64,000 nt of DNA from the NCBI RefSeq assembly GCF_014205685.1, contig NZ_JACIIU010000003.1:186001-250000 (forward strand), in the 5' to 3' direction. Shown piece after piece: positions 42,476 through 50,589 of this stretch (position 1 is its first letter; each line of letters starts with the position of its first letter). The stretch comes from Paenochrobactrum gallinarii (GTDB lineage Bacteria > Pseudomonadota > Alphaproteobacteria > Rhizobiales > Rhizobiaceae). Below the pieces are notes generated by a model. The model did not search any database and had not been told where the DNA came from. It saw only the letters and a list, made by a program, of their open reading frames with translations. The translations under genes were made by a program, and so were the position numbers.

Positions 42476-43819
42476 ATGAAAACCCTAGTTAAATTAGCCA
42501 TCGCCGGTGCAATCGCACTGGCGGCTGCGTGGCTCTTTGCCTTATCAACGCCTTACTGGCTCACTCCCAAGCAAGAAGCAAAAGTTGATATTACCGATGC
42601 TGCCTTGATCACCAAGGGCGAATATATCGCCCGTGCAGGTGACTGCGGCGCATGTCACACAGCACCAGGCGGCAAGGAATTTGCCGGTGGTCTTGGCATG
42701 CAAACACCGCTTGGCACCATCTATTCCACCAATATTACACCGGATAAAGAAACCGGCATCGGCACATATTCTTACGCCGATTTTGAACGTGCCGTGCGCC
42801 AGGGCGTGCGTAAGGATAATGTTCATCTTTATCCGGCGATGCCGTTTGTGTCTTACACTGTGGTCAAAGACGACGACATTAAAGCGCTTTATGCTTACTT
42901 TATGTCGAAGGTCGAAGCTGTCTCCCAAGACAACCAGCCGAGCACTTTGCCATGGCCTGCCAATATGCGTTGGCCGCTGGCTTGGTGGCAATTGCTTTTC
43001 TCCAATGCACGCGATTTTGAAGTCGCCGCCAATAGTGATCCGGTGCTGGAACGCGGTGCCTATCTGGTGGAAGGGCTTGGCCATTGCGGTGCCTGCCACA
43101 CACCTCGCGGTCTGGCTTATGAAGAAAAAGCTGTCAAAAATGACAAGGACGGCAAGTTCCTTTCCGGCTCGGTGCTGGAAGGCTGGTATGCGAAAAACCT
43201 GCGAGATCAGGACACTGGTCTTTCCACATGGACAGAAGACGAGATCGTTATGTTCCTGCAAAGCGGGCGTAATGACCGCACCGCAGCTTTCGGCTCGATG
43301 GCCGATGTGGTGCAGCATTCCACCCAATATCTGGAAGAAAGCGATCTGCGCGCCATTGCCCGTTATCTGAAGTCGCTGCCGCCAAGCAAAGGCCGCGAAC
43401 AGAAATGGCAGCCGAAGGAAGATATCACCACGGCAGCGCTTAAAGCCGGTGACTTCTCCGCTAAGGGCGCCCTGTCTTATGTCGAGCATTGCACTGTCTG
43501 CCACCGTATGGACGGTAAGGGTGCGCCACGGATTTATCCGGCACTGGCTGGTAATTCGATTGTCTTTGCCGATGATCCAAGCTCGCTTATTCAGGTGACA
43601 CTGGCAGGGGGCCGGACACCTGATACTGACCACGACCTGATGGCCTTTACCATGCCGGGCTTTGCTCATCTGCCAAACTGGCAGGTTGCGGAAATCCTCA
43701 ACTTTATCCGCAATGGCTGGGGCAACCACGGTTCTGAAATCACCGAAGCCGATATTGCCCGCATGAGACGCGAAATCGCGCACAAGCCTGTGCATTATGT
43801 TCCGGAGAATAAGCAATGA
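42476..43819 (+). CDS. Membrane-anchored triheme cytochrome c (dehydrogenase subunit-like)
   Basis: A 447-residue protein with an uncleaved or cleavable N-terminal helix (residues 5-24) and three heme c sites: CGACH (57-61), CGACH (about 204-208) and CTVCH (about 339-343). Each is followed later by a Met ligand candidate (YPAMPF, and others). The three-domain layout matches the cytochrome subunit of membrane-bound alcohol, gluconate or sorbitol dehydrogenases, which passes electrons to ubiquinone or a terminal oxidase. No flavoprotein or quinoprotein subunit adjoins; instead the next gene, with a 4-base ATGA overlap, is a TsdA-like cytochrome. GGAGG lies before the ATG. The triheme protein may thus be its electron acceptor. 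Confidence 0.88.
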   Translation: MKTLVKLAIAGAIALAAAWLFALSTPYWLTPKQEAKVDITDAALITKGEYIARAGDCGACHTAPGGKEFAGGLGMQTPLGTIYSTNITPDKETGIGTYSYADFERAVRQGVRKDNVHLYPAMPFVSYTVVKDDDIKALYAYFMSKVEAVSQDNQPSTLPWPANMRWPLAWWQLLFSNARDFEVAANSDPVLERGAYLVEGLGHCGACHTPRGLAYEEKAVKNDKDGKFLSGSVLEGWYAKNLRDQDTGLSTWTEDEIVMFLQSGRNDRTAAFGSMADVVQHSTQYLEESDLRAIARYLKSLPPSKGREQKWQPKEDITTAALKAGDFSAKGALSYVEHCTVCHRMDGKGAPRIYPALAGNSIVFADDPSSLIQVTLAGGRTPDTDHDLMAFTMPGFAHLPNWQVAEILNFIRNGWGNHGSEITEADIARMRREIAHKPVHYVPENKQ

Positions 43820-44727
43820 GAACCAAATCGGTTATTTTCCTCGGTGCTGCATTTGCTGTTGCCATTACCGGCTCGGCATGGGGTTTCATCAGCCTGCGCT
43901 CCAGCATGGATGCGCAGCCACTGGATGCCATCGCTGTTCTGAACAAAGAAAAAGAACAGGTAGGCACATATCAGATCCCTATCGACCACGATATTTTGAA
44001 GGAGCCGAATGCGGCAGATATTTTGCAAGGCAAACGCCTGCTCAATGAAACTGCCCGTTTGCTGCCTGATAATGTCGGCAATGGCCTCAATTGTAACTCC
44101 TGCCATCTGGCACAAGGCAAGGTTGATAAGGCTGCGCCTTATATCAATACCTCCAATTTCTACCCTGCCGTCATGCCGCGTTCGGGCAAGGAGGTGGACT
44201 TGGAAATGCGCATCAACGGCTGCTTCCAGCGTTCGATGAACGGCAAGCCGCTGCCGCGTGAAGGCGCTGATATGAAAGCCATGATCGCTTATATGGACTG
44301 GATCGGCAAAGGCGTTGAAAAAGGCACCAGCGTCAATGTCAAAGGGGCAGGCCCCATTGACGACAGCCTTGTGCCTGATCCGGTGAATGGGCAGAAAATT
44401 TATGCCGCACAATGTGCTGCCTGCCACGGCGGCAATGGTGAAGGCATGAAAGATCAGGCCGGCGACTATATCTTCCCGCCGCTTTGGGGTGATGAAAGCT
44501 TCAATATCGGTGCGGGTATGGCACGTACTTATAAGGCTGCGCAATTCGTCAAATATGCGATGCCACCGGCACAGAACTATAATCTGCCGATGGGGCAAGG
44601 CGATGTACTGACCGATCAGGAAGCGATTGACGTGTCGGAATATTTCACCCACATGCCGCGCCCGGATTTTGCCGGTAAGGTCAATGACTGGCCAACGGTT
44701 AAAAAGCCGAAAGACGCCCGCTACTAA
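43816..44727 (+). CDS. TsdA-like diheme cytochrome c (thiosulfate dehydrogenase / tetrathionate reductase family)
   Basis: A 303-residue exported diheme cytochrome. After a signal sequence or anchor (about 5-25) come a first heme site CNSCH (93-97) and a second CAACH (200-204). Between them is RINGCFQRSMNGKPLP, with Cys136; in TsdA the Cys of this motif is the unusual axial ligand of the catalytic heme. The layout and length agree with TsdA, which interconverts thiosulfate and tetrathionate in the periplasm. YAMPPAQNYNLPMGQG near residue 247 offers the Met ligand of heme 2. The gene overlaps the triheme cytochrome gene by four bases. Family assignment is from motif memory; the direction of the reaction is unknown. 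Confidence 0.82.
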   Translation: MRTKSVIFLGAAFAVAITGSAWGFISLRSSMDAQPLDAIAVLNKEKEQVGTYQIPIDHDILKEPNAADILQGKRLLNETARLLPDNVGNGLNCNSCHLAQGKVDKAAPYINTSNFYPAVMPRSGKEVDLEMRINGCFQRSMNGKPLPREGADMKAMIAYMDWIGKGVEKGTSVNVKGAGPIDDSLVPDPVNGQKIYAAQCAACHGGNGEGMKDQAGDYIFPPLWGDESFNIGAGMARTYKAAQFVKYAMPPAQNYNLPMGQGDVLTDQEAIDVSEYFTHMPRPDFAGKVNDWPTVKKPKDARY

Positions 44728-44735
44728 AGATTACA

Positions 44736-44771
44736 AAAAAGGCCGGTATCAGATTTGATACCGGCCTTTTT
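44736..44771. terminator. Bidirectional terminator, AAAAAGGCCGGT family
   Basis: AAAAAGGCCGGTATCA (44736-44751) and TGATACCGGCCTTTTT (44756-44771) form a perfect 16-bp stem with a GATT loop between the convergent cytochrome operon and the glycerate kinase gene. Confidence 0.9.
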
Positions 44772-44778
44772 ATTAAGC

Positions 44779-46053
44779 TCAATCCGTGATTAAAATAGCG
44801 CGAAAATCATTGACATTGGTGCCGGTGGGGCCGGTCACATAAAGATCATTAAGTGCTGAAAACGCACTCCACGCATCATTTTTCTTTAAAAAATCAGCGC
44901 CGTTCAGCCCTTTTTCCCGCAATCGCTCCATGCTCGTTCCATCGGCAAAGCCACCGGCATTATCCTCTGAACCGTCAATGCCATCCGTGTCGGCGGCAAG
45001 CGCATAAATCCGGTTATTGCCGGCAATATCGAGTGCGAGCGACAACAAGAATTCGGTATTGCGGCCACCCTTGCCTTTATGGCGCACGGTGACAGTAGTT
45101 TCCCCACCCGACAATAAAATTACCGGTTTTGGAAACGGACGGTCACGCATCGAAATTTCTTTGGCGATTGCGCTATGAACATGCGCCACTTCGCGCGCTT
45201 CGCCCTCTATTGCATCGGATAAAATCACCGCCGGAATATTATATTGCGCGGCGCGTGTCACTGCCGCTTCCAGCGAAATAGCAGCAGATGCAATTACATG
45301 AGTTTCGTGATTTTTAAAACAATCATCATCGGCAAGCGGTGCATTGGCTGCATCTTTTTGCAAATGCTGGATCACATTATCCGGCAATTTTAAGCCATAT
45401 TGCTCAATGATTTTCAAAGCATCATAGCGCGTTGAGCTGTCAGGCACAGTGGGGCCGGAAGCAACATAAGCCGGATTATCGCCCGGAATATCCGAAACAA
45501 TCAGGCTCACCACTTTTGCCGGAAAACAAGCAGCCGCCAAGCGCCCGCCTTTAATTTTGGAAATATGTTTGCGGATGACATTCATCGCGCTGATCGGCAG
45601 ACCAGAGGCAAGCAAAGCCTCATTGACCGCCACTTCATCAGCCAAGGTCAGGCCATCGGCAGGGGCTGGCAGCAAAGCCGAGCCACCACCAGAGACTAAA
45701 GCAATCACCAGATCATCGGCGCTTAAATTTTCAACGGCTGCGAACAAGCGTTTGGCCGCTAGTCTCCCCGCTTCATCAGGCACCGGATGCGAAGCCTCGA
45801 TGATCTCAATCTTTTCGCAAGGCACACCAAAACCATAGCGCGTCACCACAACACCGCTGAAATCGCCATCCCAGCATTGCTCAAAAGCGCGTGCCATTTG
45901 CGCAGACCCTTTGCCCGCACCAATGACAACCACTTTGCCTTTAGGTTTTTCAGGCAAAAAAGCTTTAATTCTCTTAAGCGGATCTGCCGCTTCAACGGCT
46001 GCTTCAAACAGGGATGTTAAAAGAGCACGCGGCTCTGCTTCATGCTGCGACAC
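44779..46053 (-). CDS. Glycerate 2-kinase (type 2, MOFRL/DUF4147)
   Basis: A 424-residue kinase that phosphorylates D-glycerate to 2-phosphoglycerate. The N-terminal DUF4147 domain shows VVVIGAGKGSAQMARAFE and ALVSGGGSALLPAPADGL; ISKIKGGRLA and SDIPGDNPAYVASGPTVPD follow; the C-terminal MOFRL domain has ILLSGGETTVTVRHKGKGGRNTEFLLSLAL and DTDGIDGSEDNAGG. The GTG start at 46053 has AAGGGG nine bases upstream. It lies 37 bp behind guaD on the same strand, the last gene of the puuD-guaD unit. This suits purine catabolism, since ureidoglycolate lyase yields glyoxylate that can reach glycerate by way of tartronate semialdehyde. Confidence 0.92.
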   Translation of the reverse strand: MSQHEAEPRALLTSLFEAAVEAADPLKRIKAFLPEKPKGKVVVIGAGKGSAQMARAFEQCWDGDFSGVVVTRYGFGVPCEKIEIIEASHPVPDEAGRLAAKRLFAAVENLSADDLVIALVSGGGSALLPAPADGLTLADEVAVNEALLASGLPISAMNVIRKHISKIKGGRLAAACFPAKVVSLIVSDIPGDNPAYVASGPTVPDSSTRYDALKIIEQYGLKLPDNVIQHLQKDAANAPLADDDCFKNHETHVIASAAISLEAAVTRAAQYNIPAVILSDAIEGEAREVAHVHSAIAKEISMRDRPFPKPVILLSGGETTVTVRHKGKGGRNTEFLLSLALDIAGNNRIYALAADTDGIDGSEDNAGGFADGTSMERLREKGLNGADFLKKNDAWSAFSALNDLYVTGPTGTNVNDFRAILITD

Positions 46054-46090
46054 GGTTTGATATCCCCTTAAATTTTGATGCTCAGCTTAT

Positions 46091-47419
46091 TTATAAAGCT
46101 GATTTCATCGCTTTTCCGGCAATATAAACTTCAGAGACACAGCGGTCATCCCCCATTGTCTGCAAAATGAATAATTCATCTTCCAGCGTCGCAGCCACAT
46201 CCATGCGTAAATCCATCGCTGGTTTGGCGCGTGCATCAAGCACGACAATATCGGCATCCGCACCCACATGCAGCGAGCCGATTTTATCTTGCAAACCCAG
46301 TGCGCGGGCATTGCCAAGCGTCAGCATATAATAAGACTGCAAAGGCGATAATTTCTGGCCTTGCAGCGCCATAATTTTATAAGCCTCGCTCATGGTTTCC
46401 AGCATCGAAAAACTGCTACCGCCGCCCACATCCGTTGCCACGGAAATACGCGCACCAAGTTTTGCAAAGCGATCATGATCGAAAAGTCCGCTGCCTAAAA
46501 AGAGGTTTGATGTCGGGCAAAAAGCGGCAACCGCCCCCCTCTCCGCCATCAGCGACACTTCACGGTCGCACATATGAATACAATGACCGAGAATGGTTTT
46601 CGGCGTCAGCAACTCATAATGGGCATAAATATCGATATAGTATTTTGCCGCCGGATAAAGCGAGGTGGCAAAGGCAATTTCATCGCGGTTTTCAGACAAA
46701 TGCGTCTGCACATAGCAATCAGGAAATTCCTGCACCAGCGCCTTGCTCATCTCCAATTGTTCCGGTGTCGAAGTAATGGCAAAGCGCGGGCTGATCGCAT
46801 AATAATTGCGCTGATCGGGCTTATGCCATGCTTCAATCAGCGCTTTGCTGTCATCATAGCCGGATTGCGGCGTATCGCGTAAAGCCTCCGGCGCATTGCG
46901 ATCCATCATCACCTTACCGCCCACCATCAGCATATTGCGCTGACGTGCGGCAGCAAACATGGATTGCGCACTTTGTTTATGCACAGAGCAATAGGCGACA
47001 GCCGTCGTGGTGCCATTGCGGATCAGTTCATCGAGAAAGCGGCCAGCAATAAAATCGGCATGGGCGGCACTTTCAAATTTTTGTTCTTCGACAAACACAT
47101 ATGTGTTGAGCCATTCCAGCAATTGCGCGCCATAAGAGGCAATCGCCTGCGTTTGCGGAAAATGTAAATGCGTATCAATAAAACCCGGCATAATCAGATG
47201 CGGACGATGATCAACGACAGCAACTTCAGCCCCCAGATTAACACTGGCGCGCGCCTGCACATCGGAAAAATCACCAACATCGGCGATCTTGCCATTAGCG
47301 ATCAGCAAAGCCCCGTCTTCATAAAAGTGATATGCCGAAGCAGCACTTTCCTGAGACGGATTTTCTAAAAATGTGAGGATACGCCCCCTGATAAGACGGG
47401 GAGTGGTTTGAGCACTCAT
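46091..47419 (-). CDS. guaD: Guanine deaminase
   Basis: A 442-residue amidohydrolase that deaminates guanine to xanthine. Zinc ligands and family motifs are MPGFIDTHLHFPQTQAIASYG (two His), RNGTTTAVAYCSVH, YVQTHLSENRDEIAFA (His and Glu), ILGHCIHMCDREVSLM and SVATDVGGGSSFSMLETM (Asp). The PQ after the HLHF motif is typical of guanine deaminases. The gene overlaps puuD by four bases (ATGA), so the two are translated together. Product xanthine is the substrate of XdhAB encoded nearby. Confidence 0.94.
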   Translation of the reverse strand: MSAQTTPRLIRGRILTFLENPSQESAASAYHFYEDGALLIANGKIADVGDFSDVQARASVNLGAEVAVVDHRPHLIMPGFIDTHLHFPQTQAIASYGAQLLEWLNTYVFVEEQKFESAAHADFIAGRFLDELIRNGTTTAVAYCSVHKQSAQSMFAAARQRNMLMVGGKVMMDRNAPEALRDTPQSGYDDSKALIEAWHKPDQRNYYAISPRFAITSTPEQLEMSKALVQEFPDCYVQTHLSENRDEIAFATSLYPAAKYYIDIYAHYELLTPKTILGHCIHMCDREVSLMAERGAVAAFCPTSNLFLGSGLFDHDRFAKLGARISVATDVGGGSSFSMLETMSEAYKIMALQGQKLSPLQSYYMLTLGNARALGLQDKIGSLHVGADADIVVLDARAKPAMDLRMDVAATLEDELFILQTMGDDRCVSEVYIAGKAMKSAL

Positions 47420-48657
47420 TGCGTTTTTCCTCCCTTAACACTCGTCTCATACCAAGCAGCCAGCATGCGACGTTCTTCATCCGAAACAGCCGTTATATTA
47501 GCAGGAGGCATGGCATGAGAACGCCCCGCCTGCAAATAAATCTCGCGTGCATGGGATGCAATTTCGCGGTCTGTCTCCAAAATCACCCCTTTGGGCGCAG
47601 TTATGATACCATCCCATGCCGGTTCTTTGGCATGACACATCGAGCAACGCCCCAAAATCGTATCACGAACTTGCGGGAAATTCTCAGCCACCACAAAATT
47701 CTGCTGCGCCGGTGTCATTGGCAAAGCCTGACTTTCATCCGGCAATGGTTTTTGTATGCTCGAAAGCCAGATAATCGCAATGAATAGAAGAAGGGTTACA
47801 ATCCAAGTCCAGGTTGGCTTACCTTTGCCCGCATGGCGGGTATTGAACCAATGGCGGATGGTGACACCCATCAAGAAAACCAATGAGGCGATAATCCAGT
47901 TATATTCGGTGGCAAAAGCCAGCGGATAATGATTGGAAAGCATCAGAAACACGACCGGCAGCGTCAGATAGTTATTATGGGTCGAGCGTTGCTTGGCGAG
48001 TTTGCCATATTTCGGATCAGGAGTTTTTCCGGCAATCAGGTCGGCTACTACGATTTTCTGATTAGGAATAATCAGCATAAACACATTGGCAGCCATGATG
48101 GTCGCGGTAAATGCCCCCAAATGCAGAAAAGCCGCGCGTCCGGTGAAAAGCTGCGTGTAGCCCCATGATACAGCAACGAGCACGCCATAAAGCAGCACCA
48201 TAATCACCGTATCATTTTTGCCTAAACCGAATTTGCAAATCAGATCATAAATGAACCAGCCCAGCACCAGCGAGGCAATGGAGATAAAAATAGCAACCGG
48301 TGCAGAAACATCCAGCACCGCCGGATCAATCAGATAAAGATCGGCACCGGCATAATAAACAAGGCACAAGAGCACAAAACCGGAAAGCCATGTGGCGTAA
48401 GATTCCCATTTGAACCAGATCAGATGCTCCGGCAAATGCGGCGGTGCGACCAGATATTTTTGAATATGATAAAAGCCGCCGCCATGCACCTGCCACTCTT
48501 CACCATGCACACCTTGCGGCAGATCGGGGCGCTGGCGCAGGCCTAAATCAAGCGCCACAAAATAAAATGACGAGCCGATCCACGCAATCGCTGTCATCAC
48601 ATGCAGCCAGCGGGCGGCAAAACTCAGCCAGTCCCATGCAACCGCAAAATCATACAT
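47416..48657 (-). CDS. puuD: Urate hydroxylase PuuD: membrane urate oxidase with cytochrome c tail
   Basis: A 413-residue protein with eight or nine membrane helices (N-terminal DUF989/urate oxidase N domain, about residues 1-300) and a C-terminal cytochrome c domain with one heme site, CSMCH, at about 339-343 and a likely Met ligand in HAMPP. Conserved start features are WLHVMTAIAWIGSSFYFVALD and WQVHGGGFYHIQKYLV. PuuD oxidises urate to 5-hydroxyisourate, passing electrons to the respiratory chain instead of making H2O2 as soluble uricases do. GGGAGG precedes the ATG. It is the first gene of the leftward puuD-guaD-kinase unit and faces a LysR regulator. Confidence 0.94.
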   Translation of the reverse strand: MYDFAVAWDWLSFAARWLHVMTAIAWIGSSFYFVALDLGLRQRPDLPQGVHGEEWQVHGGGFYHIQKYLVAPPHLPEHLIWFKWESYATWLSGFVLLCLVYYAGADLYLIDPAVLDVSAPVAIFISIASLVLGWFIYDLICKFGLGKNDTVIMVLLYGVLVAVSWGYTQLFTGRAAFLHLGAFTATIMAANVFMLIIPNQKIVVADLIAGKTPDPKYGKLAKQRSTHNNYLTLPVVFLMLSNHYPLAFATEYNWIIASLVFLMGVTIRHWFNTRHAGKGKPTWTWIVTLLLFIAIIWLSSIQKPLPDESQALPMTPAQQNFVVAENFPQVRDTILGRCSMCHAKEPAWDGIITAPKGVILETDREIASHAREIYLQAGRSHAMPPANITAVSDEERRMLAAWYETSVKGGKTQ

Positions 48658-48731
48658 GCGCCCCTCCCATTATGTCTTTGTTCCCATTGTTAGACAGTGC
48701 ATTATGTGCCAAGGAAGGGTTGGGGGAAATG

Positions 48732-48751
48732 AGTGCAACTCAACGAGCACT
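48732..48751. promoter_or_regulatory. Inverted repeat between puuD and the LysR gene
   Basis: AGTGC (48732-48736) and GCACT (48747-48751) flank a 10-bp spacer, 41 bp before the LysR start and 75 bp before puuD. A T-N11-A pattern (T 48734, A 48746) lies in it. This is a reasonable binding site for the adjacent LysR protein. Confidence 0.35.
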
Positions 48752-48791
48752 TTCAAAAAAATATAAATAATCGGGAGCTGTTTCAGATCAT

Positions 48792-49709
48792 ATGTCGTAC
48801 ATAAAAAATCTGCGCGTCTTCATTCGTGTAGTGGAACTGGGCAACCTGTCTGCCGCAGGGCGTGATCAGCGTGCCTCGCCGGCTGTGGCCAGCAACCGCA
48901 TCAAAGAGCTGGAAAAACATTTAGGTGTCCGGCTTTTTAACCGCACCACCCGCAAACTCACGCCAACCGAACACGGACGTGTTTTCTATGAAGGTGCAGT
49001 GAAAATTATTGAAGCGGTGGAAGAAGCCGAAGCCGCGATTACCGATATTTTGCAAAACCCGAAAGGTGCCTTGCGCATCACAGCGCCCTTAAGCCTTGGC
49101 CGAACGTTGATTGGCCCGAGCATCCCCGATTTTCATGCCAAATATCCTGATATTGAAGTGCGCTTGCGCCTTTCCGATCATGAAGTGGATATTATGAGCG
49201 AAGGTGTGGATGTCGCTTTCAAGCTGGGCATTCTGGAAAACTCCAACTTGCGGATGCGCGGCATCATGAATTGCGAGCGCGTCATTTGTGCGGCACCTGA
49301 ATATCTGGAACGACGCGGTACGCCGCAAACACCCGACGATCTCATCAATGACAAACATGATTGTTTGCTGCTGCGTTTTCCCGGCTCCAAAGAATATTAC
49401 TGGACGCTGCAAACACCTGAAGGTTTGCGCAAATTTGAAATTGCAGGGCCTTATGATTCCGATGACAGTGATGTTTTGACCCAATGGGCATTAAGCGGCC
49501 ACGGCCTCATCAACAAGCCGTTGTTTGAGGTCAAACAATATATCAATGAAGGTAAGCTGGTGCCGGTTTTAACCGATGCACCACCGGCATCCATTCAACT
49601 TGCAGCGATCTATCCGCATAAGCGTTTTCTTGATCCGAAAATCCGCCTTATCATTGATTATATGGCTGACCGCTGCCATCGCCGGATTAATGAAATTCTT
49701 AAAAGCTGA
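48792..49709 (+). CDS. LysR family transcriptional regulator of the purine catabolism locus
   Basis: A 305-residue LysR protein. The winged HTH occupies residues 1-60 (LRVFIRVVELGNLSAAGRDQRASPAVASNRIKELEKHLGVRLFNRTTRKLTPTEHG) and the effector-binding domain runs from about 90 to 295. It reads divergently from puuD-guaD and convergently towards xdhC, with which it overlaps by eleven bases at the 3' end. The location inside the locus suggests that it controls purine degradation; the effector (perhaps a purine or urate) is inference. The subgroup resembles DsdC/AaeR-like regulators with the DIMSEGVDVAFKLG segment. Confidence 0.93.
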   Translation: MSYIKNLRVFIRVVELGNLSAAGRDQRASPAVASNRIKELEKHLGVRLFNRTTRKLTPTEHGRVFYEGAVKIIEAVEEAEAAITDILQNPKGALRITAPLSLGRTLIGPSIPDFHAKYPDIEVRLRLSDHEVDIMSEGVDVAFKLGILENSNLRMRGIMNCERVICAAPEYLERRGTPQTPDDLINDKHDCLLLRFPGSKEYYWTLQTPEGLRKFEIAGPYDSDDSDVLTQWALSGHGLINKPLFEVKQYINEGKLVPVLTDAPPASIQLAAIYPHKRFLDPKIRLIIDYMADRCHRRINEILKS

Positions 49710-50577
49710 CGGGTATCTCTTCGGTTTCAGATTGATAATTGAGCGCCGCGGTCAGCACTTCAGCCGCAACCAAAGCCGCAATTACCGAGGGCCGTTTGTC
49801 TTTCACGGCCACTCCGCCCACCGGACAAACAAGACGGGAAAAATTATCTCGCGCCAGACTTTGCTCTTCAGCCTCTTTCAAATACCAGCTACGGAATGTG
49901 GCACGTTTTGACTTAGAGCCGATCATGCCGACATAGGCTGCATCTTTTCGTGCCAGGGCTTCCGAGACAATCAGAAAATCCAGTGCATGATCATGCGTCA
50001 GGATGATAAAAGAACTGCCCGCCGGTGCCGTGCGCACCACTTGTTCGGGCAGTGCAGTCAGGCAGGTTTCAATGCCGGTGGCCTGACTATTAATAAGCTC
50101 CTGCTCGCGCGTATCCACCAGCACAACGCGCAATGGCAAAAGTGCAAGCGCCAAGCTCAGCGCATCGCCCACATGCCCTGCACCAAACACATAGACCTGT
50201 GGCCGCATGGCAATTTCGGCATCCACACTGGCAATCAACGTGCTCGCCAGTTTCTGATCCAGTTTCCGCAATTTCAGCCCGACACGCCCGCCGCAGCATT
50301 GGCCGATTTCAGGCCCCAAAGGTACATCCATATGGGGCACATCCATATCTGGCTTATCGGGCACACTCAAAGCACCGCATAATAACTTGCGTGCCTGATC
50401 AATCGCCATATATTCAAGCTGCCCCCCGCCAATGGTGCCGAAAATTGCATCCCTTGCCACCAGCATCCATGTGCCTGCATCACGCGGCGCAGACCCTGCC
50501 ACATTGCTCACTTCCACCAGCATAACCTGTGAGCGGGTTCCCAAAAAAGCTCTGATATCGTCTTTAAATGCCGACAT
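49699..50577 (-). CDS. xdhC: Xanthine dehydrogenase accessory protein XdhC
   Basis: A 292-residue protein needed for insertion of sulfurated molybdenum cofactor into XdhB. The XdhC/CoxI N-terminal motif VEVSNVAGSAPRDAGTWMLV and GTIGGGQLEYMAID are present, as is GQCCGGRVGL. The C-terminal Rossmann domain starts VYVFGAGHVGDALSLAL and includes VGMIGSKSKRATF. A small internal tandem duplication (MDVPHMDVP) lies near residue 80. It follows xdhB by twelve bases and is the last gene of uraH-xdhA-xdhB-xdhC. Confidence 0.94.
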   Translation of the reverse strand: MSAFKDDIRAFLGTRSQVMLVEVSNVAGSAPRDAGTWMLVARDAIFGTIGGGQLEYMAIDQARKLLCGALSVPDKPDMDVPHMDVPLGPEIGQCCGGRVGLKLRKLDQKLASTLIASVDAEIAMRPQVYVFGAGHVGDALSLALALLPLRVVLVDTREQELINSQATGIETCLTALPEQVVRTAPAGSSFIILTHDHALDFLIVSEALARKDAAYVGMIGSKSKRATFRSWYLKEAEEQSLARDNFSRLVCPVGGVAVKDKRPSVIAALVAAEVLTAALNYQSETEEIPVSF

Positions 50578-50589
50578 CTGATGGCTCCT

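Noticed and set aside
42545..43816. A 423-codon open frame antisense to the triheme cytochrome gene
   Set aside because: It mirrors a real gene with three CxxCH motifs and has no ribosome binding site, domain or sensible composition; it is a shadow frame produced by codon bias.
43795..44652. A 285-codon antisense frame over the TsdA-like gene
   Set aside because: It has no recognisable domain and opposes a clearly coding diheme cytochrome.
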